In this document: positions 1 through 8,055 of the stretch, one piece after another
How the letters are laid out: every line of letters begins with the position of its first letter
Numbering within the stretch: the first letter of the stretch is position 1
Source: Pedobacter sp. R20-19
GTDB lineage: Bacteria; Bacteroidota; Bacteroidia; Sphingobacteriales; Sphingobacteriaceae
DNA: 64,000 nucleotides
Direction of reading: 5' to 3'
NCBI RefSeq assembly: GCF_000708265.2
Contig: NZ_JCKI01000006.1
Coordinates: 62,001-126,000 of the forward strand
Notes under the pieces: generated by a model
What the model was told of the DNA's origin: nothing
The model's database searches: none
What the model saw: the letters and a program-made list of their open reading frames with translations, nothing else
Program-made: the position numbers and the translations under genes

Positions 1-138
1 CAACTGGCTACCACTTTGGGCTTAACAGAAGTGGGCGATATTTTGGAAGAGACGCTGTCTGAAGAGAAAAATGCAGATACGAAACTATCGGATATCGCTG
101 GAAACGAAATCAATTACAAAGCAGCTGAGGAAGCTTAA
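1..138 (+). CDS. C-terminus of YciE/DUF892-type ferritin-like protein (partial)
   Basis: The first 45 codons in frame 1 run to a TAA stop. They read as the tail of a YciE/YciF (DUF892) ferritin-like protein: a Leu/Glu-rich helix containing LGLTEVGDILEETLSEE, followed by the typical AD..L..IA...IN..A ending. The family folds as a four-helix bundle with a di-iron site and is usually stress-induced. The 5' part lies outside the window, so metal ligands cannot be checked. The catalase starts only 11 bases downstream on the same strand, which suggests an oxidative-stress operon. Family assignment rests on the short tail only. Confidence 0.6.
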   Translation, partial: QLATTLGLTEVGDILEETLSEEKNADTKLSDIAGNEINYKAAEEA

Positions 139-149
139 GAGAAAATATT

Positions 150-2342
150 ATGGCGAAAAAATCAGAAGACAATACCATTAAACCTACGCAGGTTGAAAAT
201 GATAAAACCACCAAACTGGAAGAATTTGTTGCCGATAGTACCGGGCAGCAAATGACCACCAATCATGGTGTGAAAATTAGCGACGATCAGAATTCATTAA
301 AAGCTGGCGACAGAGGGGCAACCTTGCTGGAAGATTTTATCCTTCGGGAGAAAATTACGCATTTTGATCATGAGCGTATTCCAGAACGTGTGGTTCATGC
401 GAGAGGATCGGCCGCCCATGGTGTTTTTAAAGTGTATGAAGATATGTCTGAAGTAACACGGGCAGCATTTCTTTGTGATCCGGGAGCAGAAACACCTGTA
501 TTTGTAAGGTTTTCTACGGTAGCAGGATCAAGGGGATCAACCGATCTGGCCAGAGATGTGAGGGGATTTGCAGTTAAGTTTTATACTCAGGAAGGAAATT
601 TCGATCTGGTAGGAAACAATATGCCAGTCTTTTTCATTCAGGATGCCATTAAATTTCCTGATTTGATCCATGCCGTGAAACCTGAACCAGATAATGAAAT
701 GCCTCAGGCTGCATCTGCACATGATACTTTTTGGGATTTTATTTCACTACTTCCTGAATCTGCACACATGATTATGTGGGCCATGAGTGACCGTGCCTTA
801 CCAAGAAGTTACCGCATGATGGAAGGTTTTGGCGTACATACTTTCAGATTCGTGAATGCCTCTGGCGTAGCGAGTTTTGTTAAATTTCATTGGAAACCTC
901 TTTTAGGGGTGCATTCAGTAGCATGGGATGAAGCCCAGAATATTTCTGGAAAGGATCCTGATTTTCATAGAAGAGATCTTTGGGATGCCATTGAGGCTGG
1001 CGCTTTCCCGGAATGGGAATTGGGTGTTCAGATTATACCGGAAGAAGATGAATTTAAATTTGAATTTGACCTTTTGGATTCTACCAAATTGATACCGGAG
1101 GAATTGGTTCCTGTGCAAAGAATTGGTAAAATGACGCTGAATCGTAATCCAGACAACTTTTTTGCGGAAACAGAGCAGGTGGCCTATCATATTGGTCATG
1201 TAGTGCCTGGAATTGATTTTACCAATGATCCGTTGTTGCAAGGCAGGCTTTTCTCTTATACCGATACGCAGTTAATTAGGTTAGGTGGACCAAATTTCCA
1301 TGAAATTCCAATTAACCGTCCTGTTATATCTGTACACAATAACCAGCGTGACGGCCATATGCGCCAGACCATTAATCGTGGAAAAACCAGTTACGGACCA
1401 AATGCCATTGCGGCAAATGATCCACAGCAAACCGCTGCAGCAAATGGAGGTTTTACCAGTTACAATGAACGAATAGATGCGAGAAAGATCAGGGCTAGAA
1501 GTAAAAGCTTCTTTGATCATTTTTCTCAGGCAAAATTGTTTTTTGATAGCCAGTCTGATCCTGAAAAAAATCACTTAATTGATGCCCTTTGTTTTGAATT
1601 GGGAAAAGTGAAAATGGTACCTATCCGTGAGCGGATGTTGGGTGTTTTAGCACATATAGATAAAGGTCTTGCTGCCGCGGTTGCTTATTCACTTGGTTTA
1701 CATGTGCCTGAAATTCCATTAGCAGAACTTAATGGAAGTGTTCCTGCTGATGCTGATCCGGCAGATTATGCATCAGAAAAGAAAGAAGGTTCATTGGCTA
1801 AATCAGAAGCTTTAAGCATGGCCAATACCATTAAAGATTCTATTGTAACCAGAAAAATTGCTATTCTGGCTGCGGATGGGGTAGATGGAAAATCATTAAG
1901 TACCGTGAAAGATGCACTGGTTGCTAAGGGCGCAGTAGTTCATATTATTGCACCTAAATTAGGTGAGATCATTTCAGCAGAAGATCAACACATTCAGGTA
2001 GATGAAAGCTTCCTTACCGCTGCTTCTGTACTTTATGATGCCGTTTATGTTCCTGGAGGAACGAATAGTGTTGCTAGTTTAGAGGCTGAAGCCAATGCTG
2101 TGCATTTCCTTAATGAGGCATTTAAGCATTGCAAGGCGATTGCTGCAGATGATGCTGCCATTCAAGTATTGGAGGCTGGTTATTTTCATAAAAAACTTCC
2201 GGCAGAATATTCTGCTGAAACCGTACTTAGAGAAGGTATTATCGTATCAGATGATCTTTCTACTTTAACAGATTTGTTTGCGCAAATGATTGCGATGCAC
2301 AGATTCTGGGAACGGGAAGTACCAAGAAAAATTCCGGCTTAA
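150..2342 (+). CDS. katE: Large-subunit catalase, HPII/KatE type
   Basis: Monofunctional haem catalase that breaks hydrogen peroxide into water and oxygen. At 730 residues it is the large-subunit (clade 2) form. The N-terminal extension is followed by the catalytic core: the distal His is H83 in VVHARGSAAHG, the core continues through RFSTVAGSRGS, and the proximal haem ligand is Y370 in RLFSYTDTQ. Residues from about 570 onward form the DJ-1/PfpI-like C-terminal domain (KIAILAADGVDG ... VYVPGGTNS) typical of E. coli KatE. It starts 11 bases after the YciE-like gene, so they probably form one transcript, and a strong terminator follows the stop. No signal peptide is seen, so it is probably cytoplasmic. 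Confidence 0.95.
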   Translation: MAKKSEDNTIKPTQVENDKTTKLEEFVADSTGQQMTTNHGVKISDDQNSLKAGDRGATLLEDFILREKITHFDHERIPERVVHARGSAAHGVFKVYEDMSEVTRAAFLCDPGAETPVFVRFSTVAGSRGSTDLARDVRGFAVKFYTQEGNFDLVGNNMPVFFIQDAIKFPDLIHAVKPEPDNEMPQAASAHDTFWDFISLLPESAHMIMWAMSDRALPRSYRMMEGFGVHTFRFVNASGVASFVKFHWKPLLGVHSVAWDEAQNISGKDPDFHRRDLWDAIEAGAFPEWELGVQIIPEEDEFKFEFDLLDSTKLIPEELVPVQRIGKMTLNRNPDNFFAETEQVAYHIGHVVPGIDFTNDPLLQGRLFSYTDTQLIRLGGPNFHEIPINRPVISVHNNQRDGHMRQTINRGKTSYGPNAIAANDPQQTAAANGGFTSYNERIDARKIRARSKSFFDHFSQAKLFFDSQSDPEKNHLIDALCFELGKVKMVPIRERMLGVLAHIDKGLAAAVAYSLGLHVPEIPLAELNGSVPADADPADYASEKKEGSLAKSEALSMANTIKDSIVTRKIAILAADGVDGKSLSTVKDALVAKGAVVHIIAPKLGEIISAEDQHIQVDESFLTAASVLYDAVYVPGGTNSVASLEAEANAVHFLNEAFKHCKAIAADDAAIQVLEAGYFHKKLPAEYSAETVLREGIIVSDDLSTLTDLFAQMIAMHRFWEREVPRKIPA

Positions 2343-2367
2343 ATTGTAAGCCAGGTATTGTTATACG

Positions 2368-2395
2368 AAGACCGGTGAGAAGCCGGTCTTTTTTT
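2368..2395 (+). terminator. Rho-independent terminator after catalase
   Basis: Perfect 8-bp stem AAGACCGG / CCGGTCTT with a 7-base loop, followed directly by further T residues. It lies 25 bases after the catalase stop and ends the YciE-catalase transcript. Confidence 0.9.
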
Positions 2396-2462
2396 GTCTG
2401 GTGCGTTTCGCAGAAGACTATATAAATCATTTATTAAGTTAGATAATTTTAATTAACAGCAT

Positions 2463-2753
2463 ATGGATAATCAAAAACATGTTCCTCGCTTGACTGAGGT
2501 ACAGCAGAAAAAATTTGAAGATGGGCTTTTTGAAACTCGCTGGACGGAAGCCGGAGAACCTTATTTCGTAATTGAAGATGGATTTGACTTAAATGAATTT
2601 GCAGTTTTGGCCAAAAAGGTTTTAGAAAGCAAGAAAGAGATTGCGCATGATTTTACTTCAAAAGTAATCAGTAAATCAGGTGAAGATGAAGTGACTTTTG
2701 AATATCAATCTGGTTGGTTTCTGGAGGGCTTAGGTGAATTACCTTTAAACTAA
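2463..2753 (+). CDS. Small protein of unknown function (96 aa)
   Basis: I do not recognise a family. The protein is acidic and soluble, has no signal peptide or membrane segment, and contains many aromatic and charged residues (KKFEDGLFETRW, FVIEDGFDLNEF, DEVTFEYQSGWF). The ATG at 2463 follows an AT-rich stretch that could hold a promoter. It is a separate transcription unit, with a terminator upstream (2368-2395) and a long perfect hairpin downstream (2807-2852). Its acidic, compact composition and lack of an overlapping competitor make it likely to be a real gene. Confidence 0.7.
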   Translation: MDNQKHVPRLTEVQQKKFEDGLFETRWTEAGEPYFVIEDGFDLNEFAVLAKKVLESKKEIAHDFTSKVISKSGEDEVTFEYQSGWFLEGLGELPLN

Positions 2754-2806
2754 CAGAAGATTCTTTTAGTAATTTATTTTTAAGCAGCTAAAGCAAATAG
2801 CCATAT

Positions 2807-2852
2807 AACAGCATGTCCACCTTGAAACTTAATTCAAGGTGGACATGCTGTT
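2807..2852. terminator. Bidirectional terminator with 20-bp perfect stem
   Basis: A perfect inverted repeat of 20 bp per arm (2807-2826 and 2833-2852) with a 6-base loop lies between two convergent genes (ends at 2753 and 2873). It is symmetrical, so it can serve both strands. T-rich DNA flanks it, but there is no long T run directly after the stem on the plus strand. Confidence 0.75.
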
Positions 2853-2872
2853 GGTTTCATTTGTGCTGTGTA

Positions 2873-3058
2873 CTAGTTTTTTACTTCGGCTTTTTTAGCT
2901 TCAGCTTTTTTTGCTGCGTGCTTACCATGTGCTTTTTTTACTTTTTTAACCTGTGTTGTATCAGCTTTTGCTTTTGCAGGTGTTTTAGTTTGTGCGCTAA
3001 CTGTGTTTACAGTAAAAGCTGCTACTAGGGCGATCATTAAAACTTTAATTGCTTTCAT
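2873..3058 (-). CDS. Small secreted Lys/Ala-rich protein (61 aa)
   Basis: Residues 1-22 form a classic signal peptide (MKAIKVLMIALVAAFTVNTVSAQ, cleavage after VSA). The mature part of about 39 residues is almost entirely Lys, Ala, Thr, Glu and Val with a KKAHGKHAAKKAEAKKAE pattern. It is therefore strongly basic and probably disordered or helical. Small proteins with this layout are common in Pedobacter relatives, but I know no assigned function. A periplasmic polyanion-binding or metal-binding role is only a guess. The convergent hairpin at 2807-2852 serves as terminator. The opposite-strand reading frame over the same bases is a shadow. Confidence 0.75.
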   Translation of the reverse strand: MKAIKVLMIALVAAFTVNTVSAQTKTPAKAKADTTQVKKVKKAHGKHAAKKAEAKKAEVKN

Positions 3059-3160
3059 TTTCTTATAGTTTATAAATTATTAAACCTTGTTAATTGTTCC
3101 ATAAATGTCTACATCCTAAATGAAGATTTAATGAATATTAAAAATTTGCAATTAAATCAT

Positions 3161-3216
3161 TCGACTTACGAAGTTTCGGTGGAATGATGAGCAGGGGAAC
3201 TTCGTCAGTCTGAATG
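3161..3216 (+). repeat. Intergenic repeat family D, copy 1
   Basis: This 56-base unit begins TCGACTTACGAAGTTTC and ends AACTTCGTCAGTCTGAATG. It is nearly identical to 3431-3487. The ends carry complementary CGAAGTT / AACTTCG blocks, so the unit can fold into a hairpin. Confidence 0.75.
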
Positions 3217-3234
3217 CAGCGTTTGGAATTTGAA

Positions 3235-3340
3235 AATCCGTCGTTTAGAACTGAAGGGTAGGGCTTAGTAATGGGGTGAAGCAATTTGATTCGTTAAAAT
3301 AGATTGCTTCGTATGCAAAAAAGCCAACTCGCAATGACAA
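3235..3340 (+). repeat. Intergenic repeat family A, copy 1
   Basis: This roughly 105-base unit is shared with 39225-39333 and 39349-39450. Common blocks are AATCCGTC, GAACTGAAGGGT, GGGTGAAGCAAT, GATTCGTT, AGATTGCTTCG and CTCGCAATGA. The middle contains an inverted pair (AGCAAT...ATTGCT), so the transcript could form a stem. Copies lie only between genes. Confidence 0.8.
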
Positions 3341-3430
3341 AATATAAAAATCCGTTATTAGCATTACTTTATTTAAAACTGGCGAAGTTTTACCACGCTA
3401 CTGGCCTTTTAAACTTCGCAAGTTGATAAC

Positions 3431-3487
3431 TCGACTTACGAAGTTTCTGTAGGATGGTGAGGGGGAAGAACTTCGTCAGTCTAAATG
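3431..3487 (+). repeat. Intergenic repeat family D, copy 2
   Basis: Second copy of the unit at 3161-3216, with a few substitutions and one extra base. An additional AAACTTCG at 3411-3418 pairs with CGAAGTTT at 3439-3446. Confidence 0.75.
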
Positions 3488-3601
3488 TATCATTAATAGT
3501 TAACCTTTAAACTTTGTAAGTAAAATTAAATTCAATCAATTCATTATCAATTAAATATAAACTTCGTAAAACAAATACTACACAATTTGAATTATATCCA
3601 C

Positions 3602-5128
3602 ATGTATTCATTGAATTTTAAAAAGCCGATATTTTGTGTCTTATCGATATTATTCAGCTTAACTATTATCACCAGCTGTAAAAAAAATAAATCTCAAGTT
3701 GGTGCGTATTTGGCTAAGGAGACCGGAAACAAAATCTTCAATCAGATTGATATGGAAGAATTTGGACAAAAATTAAAGTTGGCAATTGAAAGCCGCTCAA
3801 AAACACTTCAAAATCCTAAATTTACAGATGCCATATATGCTGAGCATCAATATGAACCTATATTAACAGAGAAATATTTTCCGGATAGCGGGCTTTTAAA
3901 AGCTGCAAATGTTATTGCTCAGGTTGAAGATCATGGTTTATCTCCAGAAACGTTTAAAATCTCAAAATTTAAATCCACTCTCGATAAAATTTATCAGAAA
4001 TCAGAGGTAAAAGACCTGGATGCGGCTTATCAAACACTTATCGATCTTGAATTAGCAGCAAGTTATTCCATTACCACTTATAGTCAGGCCATGGAATTTG
4101 GGTTGGTTAGTCCACGTAAAATTTATGCGCAATATTATACTAAAACTAAAAGGCCAGATTCAATAAGTTTTAGAAAGCCTTACCAAACTAAAAACCTGAA
4201 TACTTTTTTAGATAGCATTCAGCCACAAAGGGCAGATTATAAAATGCTACAACAGGCCTTAAAGCAGCATACACTTGCACCCGGTCGCTCTGCTGAAGAA
4301 AGCAAACGGTTGATTGCTGTAAATTTAGAACGTTTGCGCTGGCAAAACAGCCCTGTTGAGGATAAGTATGTTTGGGTAAATATTCCTGAATTTCAGTTAC
4401 AGGTGATTGAAAAGGGCCAGGTTTCTTTAGCCATGAAAGTATGCGTAGGTGAAGGACGGAACCAAAATATGGCTCCTTCATTAACTGAATATGATGAGAA
4501 TGAACTAGAGAAGGACCGACCATTTAACAGGGAAACGCCACAGCTTAAAAGTTTGATTCATAGTGTTCAGGTCAATCCGGTTTGGAATATTCCTGAAAGT
4601 ATTGCGACCAATGAAATTGTTAAATATGCCGCAAAAGATCGTTATTATTTAGGTAATAAAAATATTGATGTGTTTTATAAGGGAAAACTGGTAGAAGACC
4701 CGGAAACCATTGACTGGTCTGCAGCTGATGTTGGAAAAACGTACACTTTTAAACAACGTCCGGGCGATGATAATTCACTTGGTAAAATCAAATTTCTATT
4801 TAATAACCAAAGTAGCGTTTATTTACATGATACACCGGCTAAAGCTGCTTTTAATCAACCTGTTAGAGCAGTAAGCCATGGCTGCGTAAGGGTAGAACAA
4901 CCACAAGAACTGGCTAAAGCACTTTTTGGTGCCGGAAAAAAGTTTGACCGCATTAGTACGGGAATGATGAGTGAGGATCCTAAAGCTGAGAATATTTCAC
5001 TTCCTAAGCAAATTCCAGTCTACCTCAGCTATTTTACCTGTTGGCGAAATACAGCAGGCGAACTGAAATTTGCAAAGGATATTTATGGATTGGATGCCGT
5101 ATTATATACACATCTTTTCAGAAGCTAA
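3602..5128 (+). CDS. L,D-transpeptidase, YcbB/LdtD-like lipoprotein
   Basis: Forms or edits 3-3 cross-links in peptidoglycan. An N-terminal signal with lipobox (LTIITSC, Cys about 25) predicts a lipoprotein facing the periplasm. The middle contains the scaffold region seen in YcbB-like enzymes (ALIAVNLERLRW-type helix, then VWVNIPEFQLQVIE). The YkuD catalytic motif is SHGCVRVE with nucleophile Cys428. The 508-residue length fits the family. I chose the ATG at 3602, because a TTG at 3587 would add only five residues before the signal peptide. Its 3' end overlaps the convergent L,D-transpeptidase gene by four bases. Confidence 0.88.
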   Translation: MYSLNFKKPIFCVLSILFSLTIITSCKKNKSQVGAYLAKETGNKIFNQIDMEEFGQKLKLAIESRSKTLQNPKFTDAIYAEHQYEPILTEKYFPDSGLLKAANVIAQVEDHGLSPETFKISKFKSTLDKIYQKSEVKDLDAAYQTLIDLELAASYSITTYSQAMEFGLVSPRKIYAQYYTKTKRPDSISFRKPYQTKNLNTFLDSIQPQRADYKMLQQALKQHTLAPGRSAEESKRLIAVNLERLRWQNSPVEDKYVWVNIPEFQLQVIEKGQVSLAMKVCVGEGRNQNMAPSLTEYDENELEKDRPFNRETPQLKSLIHSVQVNPVWNIPESIATNEIVKYAAKDRYYLGNKNIDVFYKGKLVEDPETIDWSAADVGKTYTFKQRPGDDNSLGKIKFLFNNQSSVYLHDTPAKAAFNQPVRAVSHGCVRVEQPQELAKALFGAGKKFDRISTGMMSEDPKAENISLPKQIPVYLSYFTCWRNTAGELKFAKDIYGLDAVLYTHLFRS

Positions 5129-5919
5129 TCCATATTATTGCCATAGAGGCTATTGTTTTTGATTTCAGGCATAATGGCAAGGTAAGCACTATCTTCATTT
5201 AAGTAAGAAGAAGAATATTTTTCTGCAGATCTGTTAATGAATAGTACGCTACCTTCGCCGAGCGAAGAAATCAATGCATCAGCCAGTTCAGGAGAAACTG
5301 CAGGGCAACCCTGGCTTCTACCTAATCGACCTAAAGCGGCAATGGTACCTTCACTTACATATGGAGCACCATGAATGACGATGGAACGAAGTCTGGCATT
5401 GTCATTAAAGCCAGGATCCATGCCATCTAGTTTTAAAGAGCGGCCATGTGTACCGTGGTATTCCTCACCAGTAACATAAAATCCAATACTGCTTGTAAAT
5501 GAATCATTTTGATTGGAAAATGTTACGGCCTGGTCTTCACCACTCCGTTGTCCGTGGGCTACCCAAGTGTTCAATACCACATCCTTTTGATCGACATTTA
5601 GTACATATAGCCGCTTATGCGTGCTGGGTTGATCAAAATCAGCAATGGTTAGCAGCGCATGGTCAGAGAGCAAACCAGCTTTTTTCAAATTATAGAAGCC
5701 AGTAAGTGCTTTTTCAAATACAGGAAAGGCAAGACCAGAATCTTTTAAATGTGCAGATTGATAAAGTGATTTTGCATGATGAATATAAGCAGTTTCTAGA
5801 GGAACTTCTTCCAAATTCTTTTGCGTACCCATTTTGGTGTCACTATTTTTCCATGAAGTGAAAACTGAACAGGTAGCGATTAATAAAAGACCGGAGATTC
5901 CTAAAACATAATTTCTCAT
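5125..5919 (-). CDS. Murein L,D-transpeptidase catalytic domain protein (YkuD_2-type)
   Basis: This 264-residue exported protein has an N-terminal hydrophobic segment (YVLGISGLLLIATCS). The catalytic domain is of the YkuD_2 kind and covers roughly residues 80-240. It includes IGFYVTGEEYHGTHG, a conserved IVIHGAPYV, and SQGCPAVS with nucleophile Cys205, where a typical YkuD enzyme has SHGC. It probably acts on peptidoglycan stem peptides in the periplasm. Whether it is lipid-anchored at the Cys in ATCS is uncertain, since Thr at -1 is a poor lipobox. It converges on and overlaps the YcbB-like gene by four bases, so two different L,D-transpeptidase subfamilies share one 3' junction. Confidence 0.85.
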   Translation of the reverse strand: MRNYVLGISGLLLIATCSVFTSWKNSDTKMGTQKNLEEVPLETAYIHHAKSLYQSAHLKDSGLAFPVFEKALTGFYNLKKAGLLSDHALLTIADFDQPSTHKRLYVLNVDQKDVVLNTWVAHGQRSGEDQAVTFSNQNDSFTSSIGFYVTGEEYHGTHGRSLKLDGMDPGFNDNARLRSIVIHGAPYVSEGTIAALGRLGRSQGCPAVSPELADALISSLGEGSVLFINRSAEKYSSSYLNEDSAYLAIMPEIKNNSLYGNNMD

Positions 5920-6156
5920 AGGCGATACGATTGTAATAATGATTTAAGTAGGTCTTTGTTTATAGGCTTTTGTTTTATGGTGAATATAAATATACAAAAA
6001 TGTTACATCAAAACCAAATAAATTCATGAATATTTCGGGTATTGGAACGTTAATAAGCAGGTATTGAGTTTGCAATTTTGCTGAATTTAATCCATATCCA
6101 TTTTACAATGAACCTTTTTCTATTCTTCCTGTTATTCTAAAAAAAGCAATTTAAAA

Positions 6157-6405
6157 ATGATCGAAAAGAAAGAACTTTTATCAGAGAATCTAAAAGATTT
6201 TATGGATTATTCTGTGGATGTGTTGAATGCTATGGATGGCGCTCCAGAACATACTGCCGAGAAGCAGGAAGTGGTGAGGGGGAAGATCCAAAATTTAAAA
6301 ATATACCTGAATCACCTGGAGGCTTCCTACAATGAGAATACGCCAAAAATAAATACAGGTTCAGCAACCGGTGAAACTCCTGCAATTCCTGATATTGTTA
6401 TTTAA
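6157..6405 (+). CDS. Small protein of unknown function (82 aa)
   Basis: I do not recognise a family. The first 60 residues look helical and acidic (ENLKDFMDYSVDVLNAM ... KIQNLKIYLNHLEASY), and the C-terminal 20 are Thr/Pro/Gly-rich and probably disordered. No signal peptide or membrane span is seen. The ATG at 6157 follows an A-rich leader. It is transcribed alone and ends at the shared terminator at 6418-6456. Confidence 0.65.
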   Translation: MIEKKELLSENLKDFMDYSVDVLNAMDGAPEHTAEKQEVVRGKIQNLKIYLNHLEASYNENTPKINTGSATGETPAIPDIVI

Positions 6406-6417
6406 TACTATAAACAA

Positions 6418-6456
6418 AATCGGGCATGCTGAATTATCAATTCAGTATGCCCGATT
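6418..6456. terminator. Bidirectional terminator between convergent genes
   Basis: An 18-bp stem (AATCGGGCATGCTGAATT against AATTCAGTATGCCCGATT, one C/T mismatch) closes on a 3-base loop. It lies between the stop at 6405 and the convergent stop at 6476. Confidence 0.85.
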
Positions 6457-6475
6457 GGAGTTTAAGGGTGCCTTT

Positions 6476-6985
6476 TTAATTGTTATTGTATTGCTTAAGT
6501 AGCTTCTTTAATCTTAACCTGGCATGATGAATATAAGTTTTTACGGTACCCAATGGCAAATTTAGTTCGTCAGCAATTTCCTGATATTTGTAACCTTCAA
6601 AATAACGGATAAAGGGTACAGAATAAATTTGAGGAAGACTATTCAAAGCTTTCTTAATATCATCCATGGCAAAACTGGTCTCAGCACCGTTAGCAGTGGC
6701 GCTATAAGTCATTTGACCTGCTGAAACTTCATCTTCTCTAACTACCCGACTTCGGTGCCTAACATTTTTATGGTAATTGTTAATGAATGTATTCCGCATA
6801 ATTACGAAAAGCCAGACTTTGGTATTGGTTTGATAATCACACCTGTAAGCAAAACGGGTAGCTTTAACAAGTGTATCCTGAACGAGATCATTTGCATCGT
6901 CAAGGTCCTTAGTGAATTTTAACGCATGCGAGATTAGCGACTTGGCATGTGTTTTCACGCTGATGGAAAATTCATTCTCTGTCAT
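6476..6985 (-). CDS. ECF-type RNA polymerase sigma factor
   Basis: A 169-residue sigma-70 family protein with only the two ECF domains. Region 2 lies near residues 15-75 (DLDDANDLVQDTLVKATR, then KVWLFVIMRNTFINNYHK). Region 4 lies near 110-163 (LNSLPQIYSVPFIRYFEGYK, EIADELNLPLGTVKTYIHHARLRLK), which includes the helix-turn-helix. A short acidic linker separates them. No anti-sigma gene is adjacent, so it may be stand-alone or controlled at the expression level. The upstream 308 bases are gene-free and should hold its promoter. Confidence 0.92.
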   Translation of the reverse strand: MTENEFSISVKTHAKSLISHALKFTKDLDDANDLVQDTLVKATRFAYRCDYQTNTKVWLFVIMRNTFINNYHKNVRHRSRVVREDEVSAGQMTYSATANGAETSFAMDDIKKALNSLPQIYSVPFIRYFEGYKYQEIADELNLPLGTVKTYIHHARLRLKKLLKQYNNN

Positions 6986-7293
6986 AGGTAAACTAGTTAA
7001 GATTTAATGAGGGTGATTGCGAAAACAACACGAAAGCTTTTAGGAGGTTTTTAAATAGAAGGCAGAAATACCTTAATGAGATAAAAACGGGTAGATATAC
7101 TGGAGATCACCAAGTATTTAGTCGGGCACAATCGTAATTGTACTATGGGTTATAGTAAAGAAGGAGAGGTTATTAATCGTTAAGTGTTTAGGTACAGGTA
7201 ATTATATTGGCTAAGAAAATTTATGATCACCCTATTATTGTATTCCTTTATCCTTTTGGTGTGCTTGTAAAGCACTTATAAAGTGATATCCTG
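6986..7293. other. Gene-free interval upstream of the sigma factor
   Basis: 308 bases between two minus-strand genes. I see no ORF, no strong hairpin and no recognisable Bacteroidota promoter in either orientation. It probably carries the sigma factor promoter. Confidence 0.5.
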
Positions 7294-7914
7294 CTATGTC
7301 ATTTCCATAATCTTAATATCTAAAACTTTATTTCTTATTCTGCTTAAAGTTTCCAGGCGCATCACCAGGTAACTGGCGAGATAGCGCTGCGGAATTCTGT
7401 TCAAACCAGGATGGCCTGCCTCAAATTTTAGATATCTACCTAATGCAGACGGTATTCTGGCGAGGAGTGATCTTTCTAATGCAATTTGATAGTTTATTTC
7501 CAGTAGTTTCCTATTGATAATCTGGTATTCGGGGTAAGTGGTATTAATGAATTCTATCAGTTTATAAGGTATTCGAATGAGCTGACTATCTTCCAGAGCC
7601 TGTAAATATTCTATGGAATATTTTGATTTATTTCCTGGCTGATGCATGACTTCAATAAACTGGTTTTCGAAAACAAACCGGGTACTAATTTCATTTTTTC
7701 CTTCTCTGATAAAACCCCTTGCAAGCCCCTTAACTAAAAAGTAAATGGCGTCATTGTTATCTAATGGAGAGAGGATGAATTTGTTTTTTTTAATGTTAAT
7801 TAGATCACAATTCCTTTCATGGTGTGTTATAAAAGATTGAGAAAGTGGATGAATTTGCTCCAAACACTTGAAGAGCGGTTGCAAAAATAAATAATCTACA
7901 GCATTTGTTTTCAT
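7294..7914 (-). CDS. Crp/Fnr-family transcriptional regulator
   Basis: A 206-residue protein with an N-terminal cyclic-nucleotide-binding-like beta barrel (about 30-115: KNKFILSPLDNNDAIYFLVKG, then STRFVFENQFIE). A long dimerisation helix follows (about 135-155: RKLLEINYQIALERSLLAR), then a short winged helix at the end (GLNRIPQRYLASYLVMRLETLSRIR). This matches the Bacteroidota Crp-like group. The cAMP phosphate-binding RxAxV motif is not evident, so the ligand is unknown. No neighbour shares an operon with it. Confidence 0.85.
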   Translation of the reverse strand: MKTNAVDYLFLQPLFKCLEQIHPLSQSFITHHERNCDLINIKKNKFILSPLDNNDAIYFLVKGLARGFIREGKNEISTRFVFENQFIEVMHQPGNKSKYSIEYLQALEDSQLIRIPYKLIEFINTTYPEYQIINRKLLEINYQIALERSLLARIPSALGRYLKFEAGHPGLNRIPQRYLASYLVMRLETLSRIRNKVLDIKIMEMT

Positions 7915-8055
7915 ATCCTACATCTAATAATATCCTTATTGCTTTCAAAAAATAAATTTTGAGAAGTGCAATATCAGCATCAAAGTTAGTTTATATGCAA
8001 CCTGATGCGATATTTGGAGGCCTATATCTCTCCAACGATTCAATCGTTATATGAA

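Larger units (their letters stand above)
3059..3601. other. Gene-free interval rich in dispersed repeats
   Basis: About 540 bases between two divergent genes. It holds two copies of a 56-57 bp repeat (3161-3216, 3431-3487) and one copy of a roughly 105 bp repeat that recurs at 39.2-39.5 kb. The promoters of the flanking genes must lie at its edges, but no clear -33/-7 pair could be picked out. No coding potential was found. Confidence 0.7.

Noticed and set aside
2813..3028. Open frame opposite the Lys/Ala-rich gene
   Set aside because: It is rich in Cys and Phe because it reads the complement of Lys/Ala codons, and it starts inside a terminator stem.
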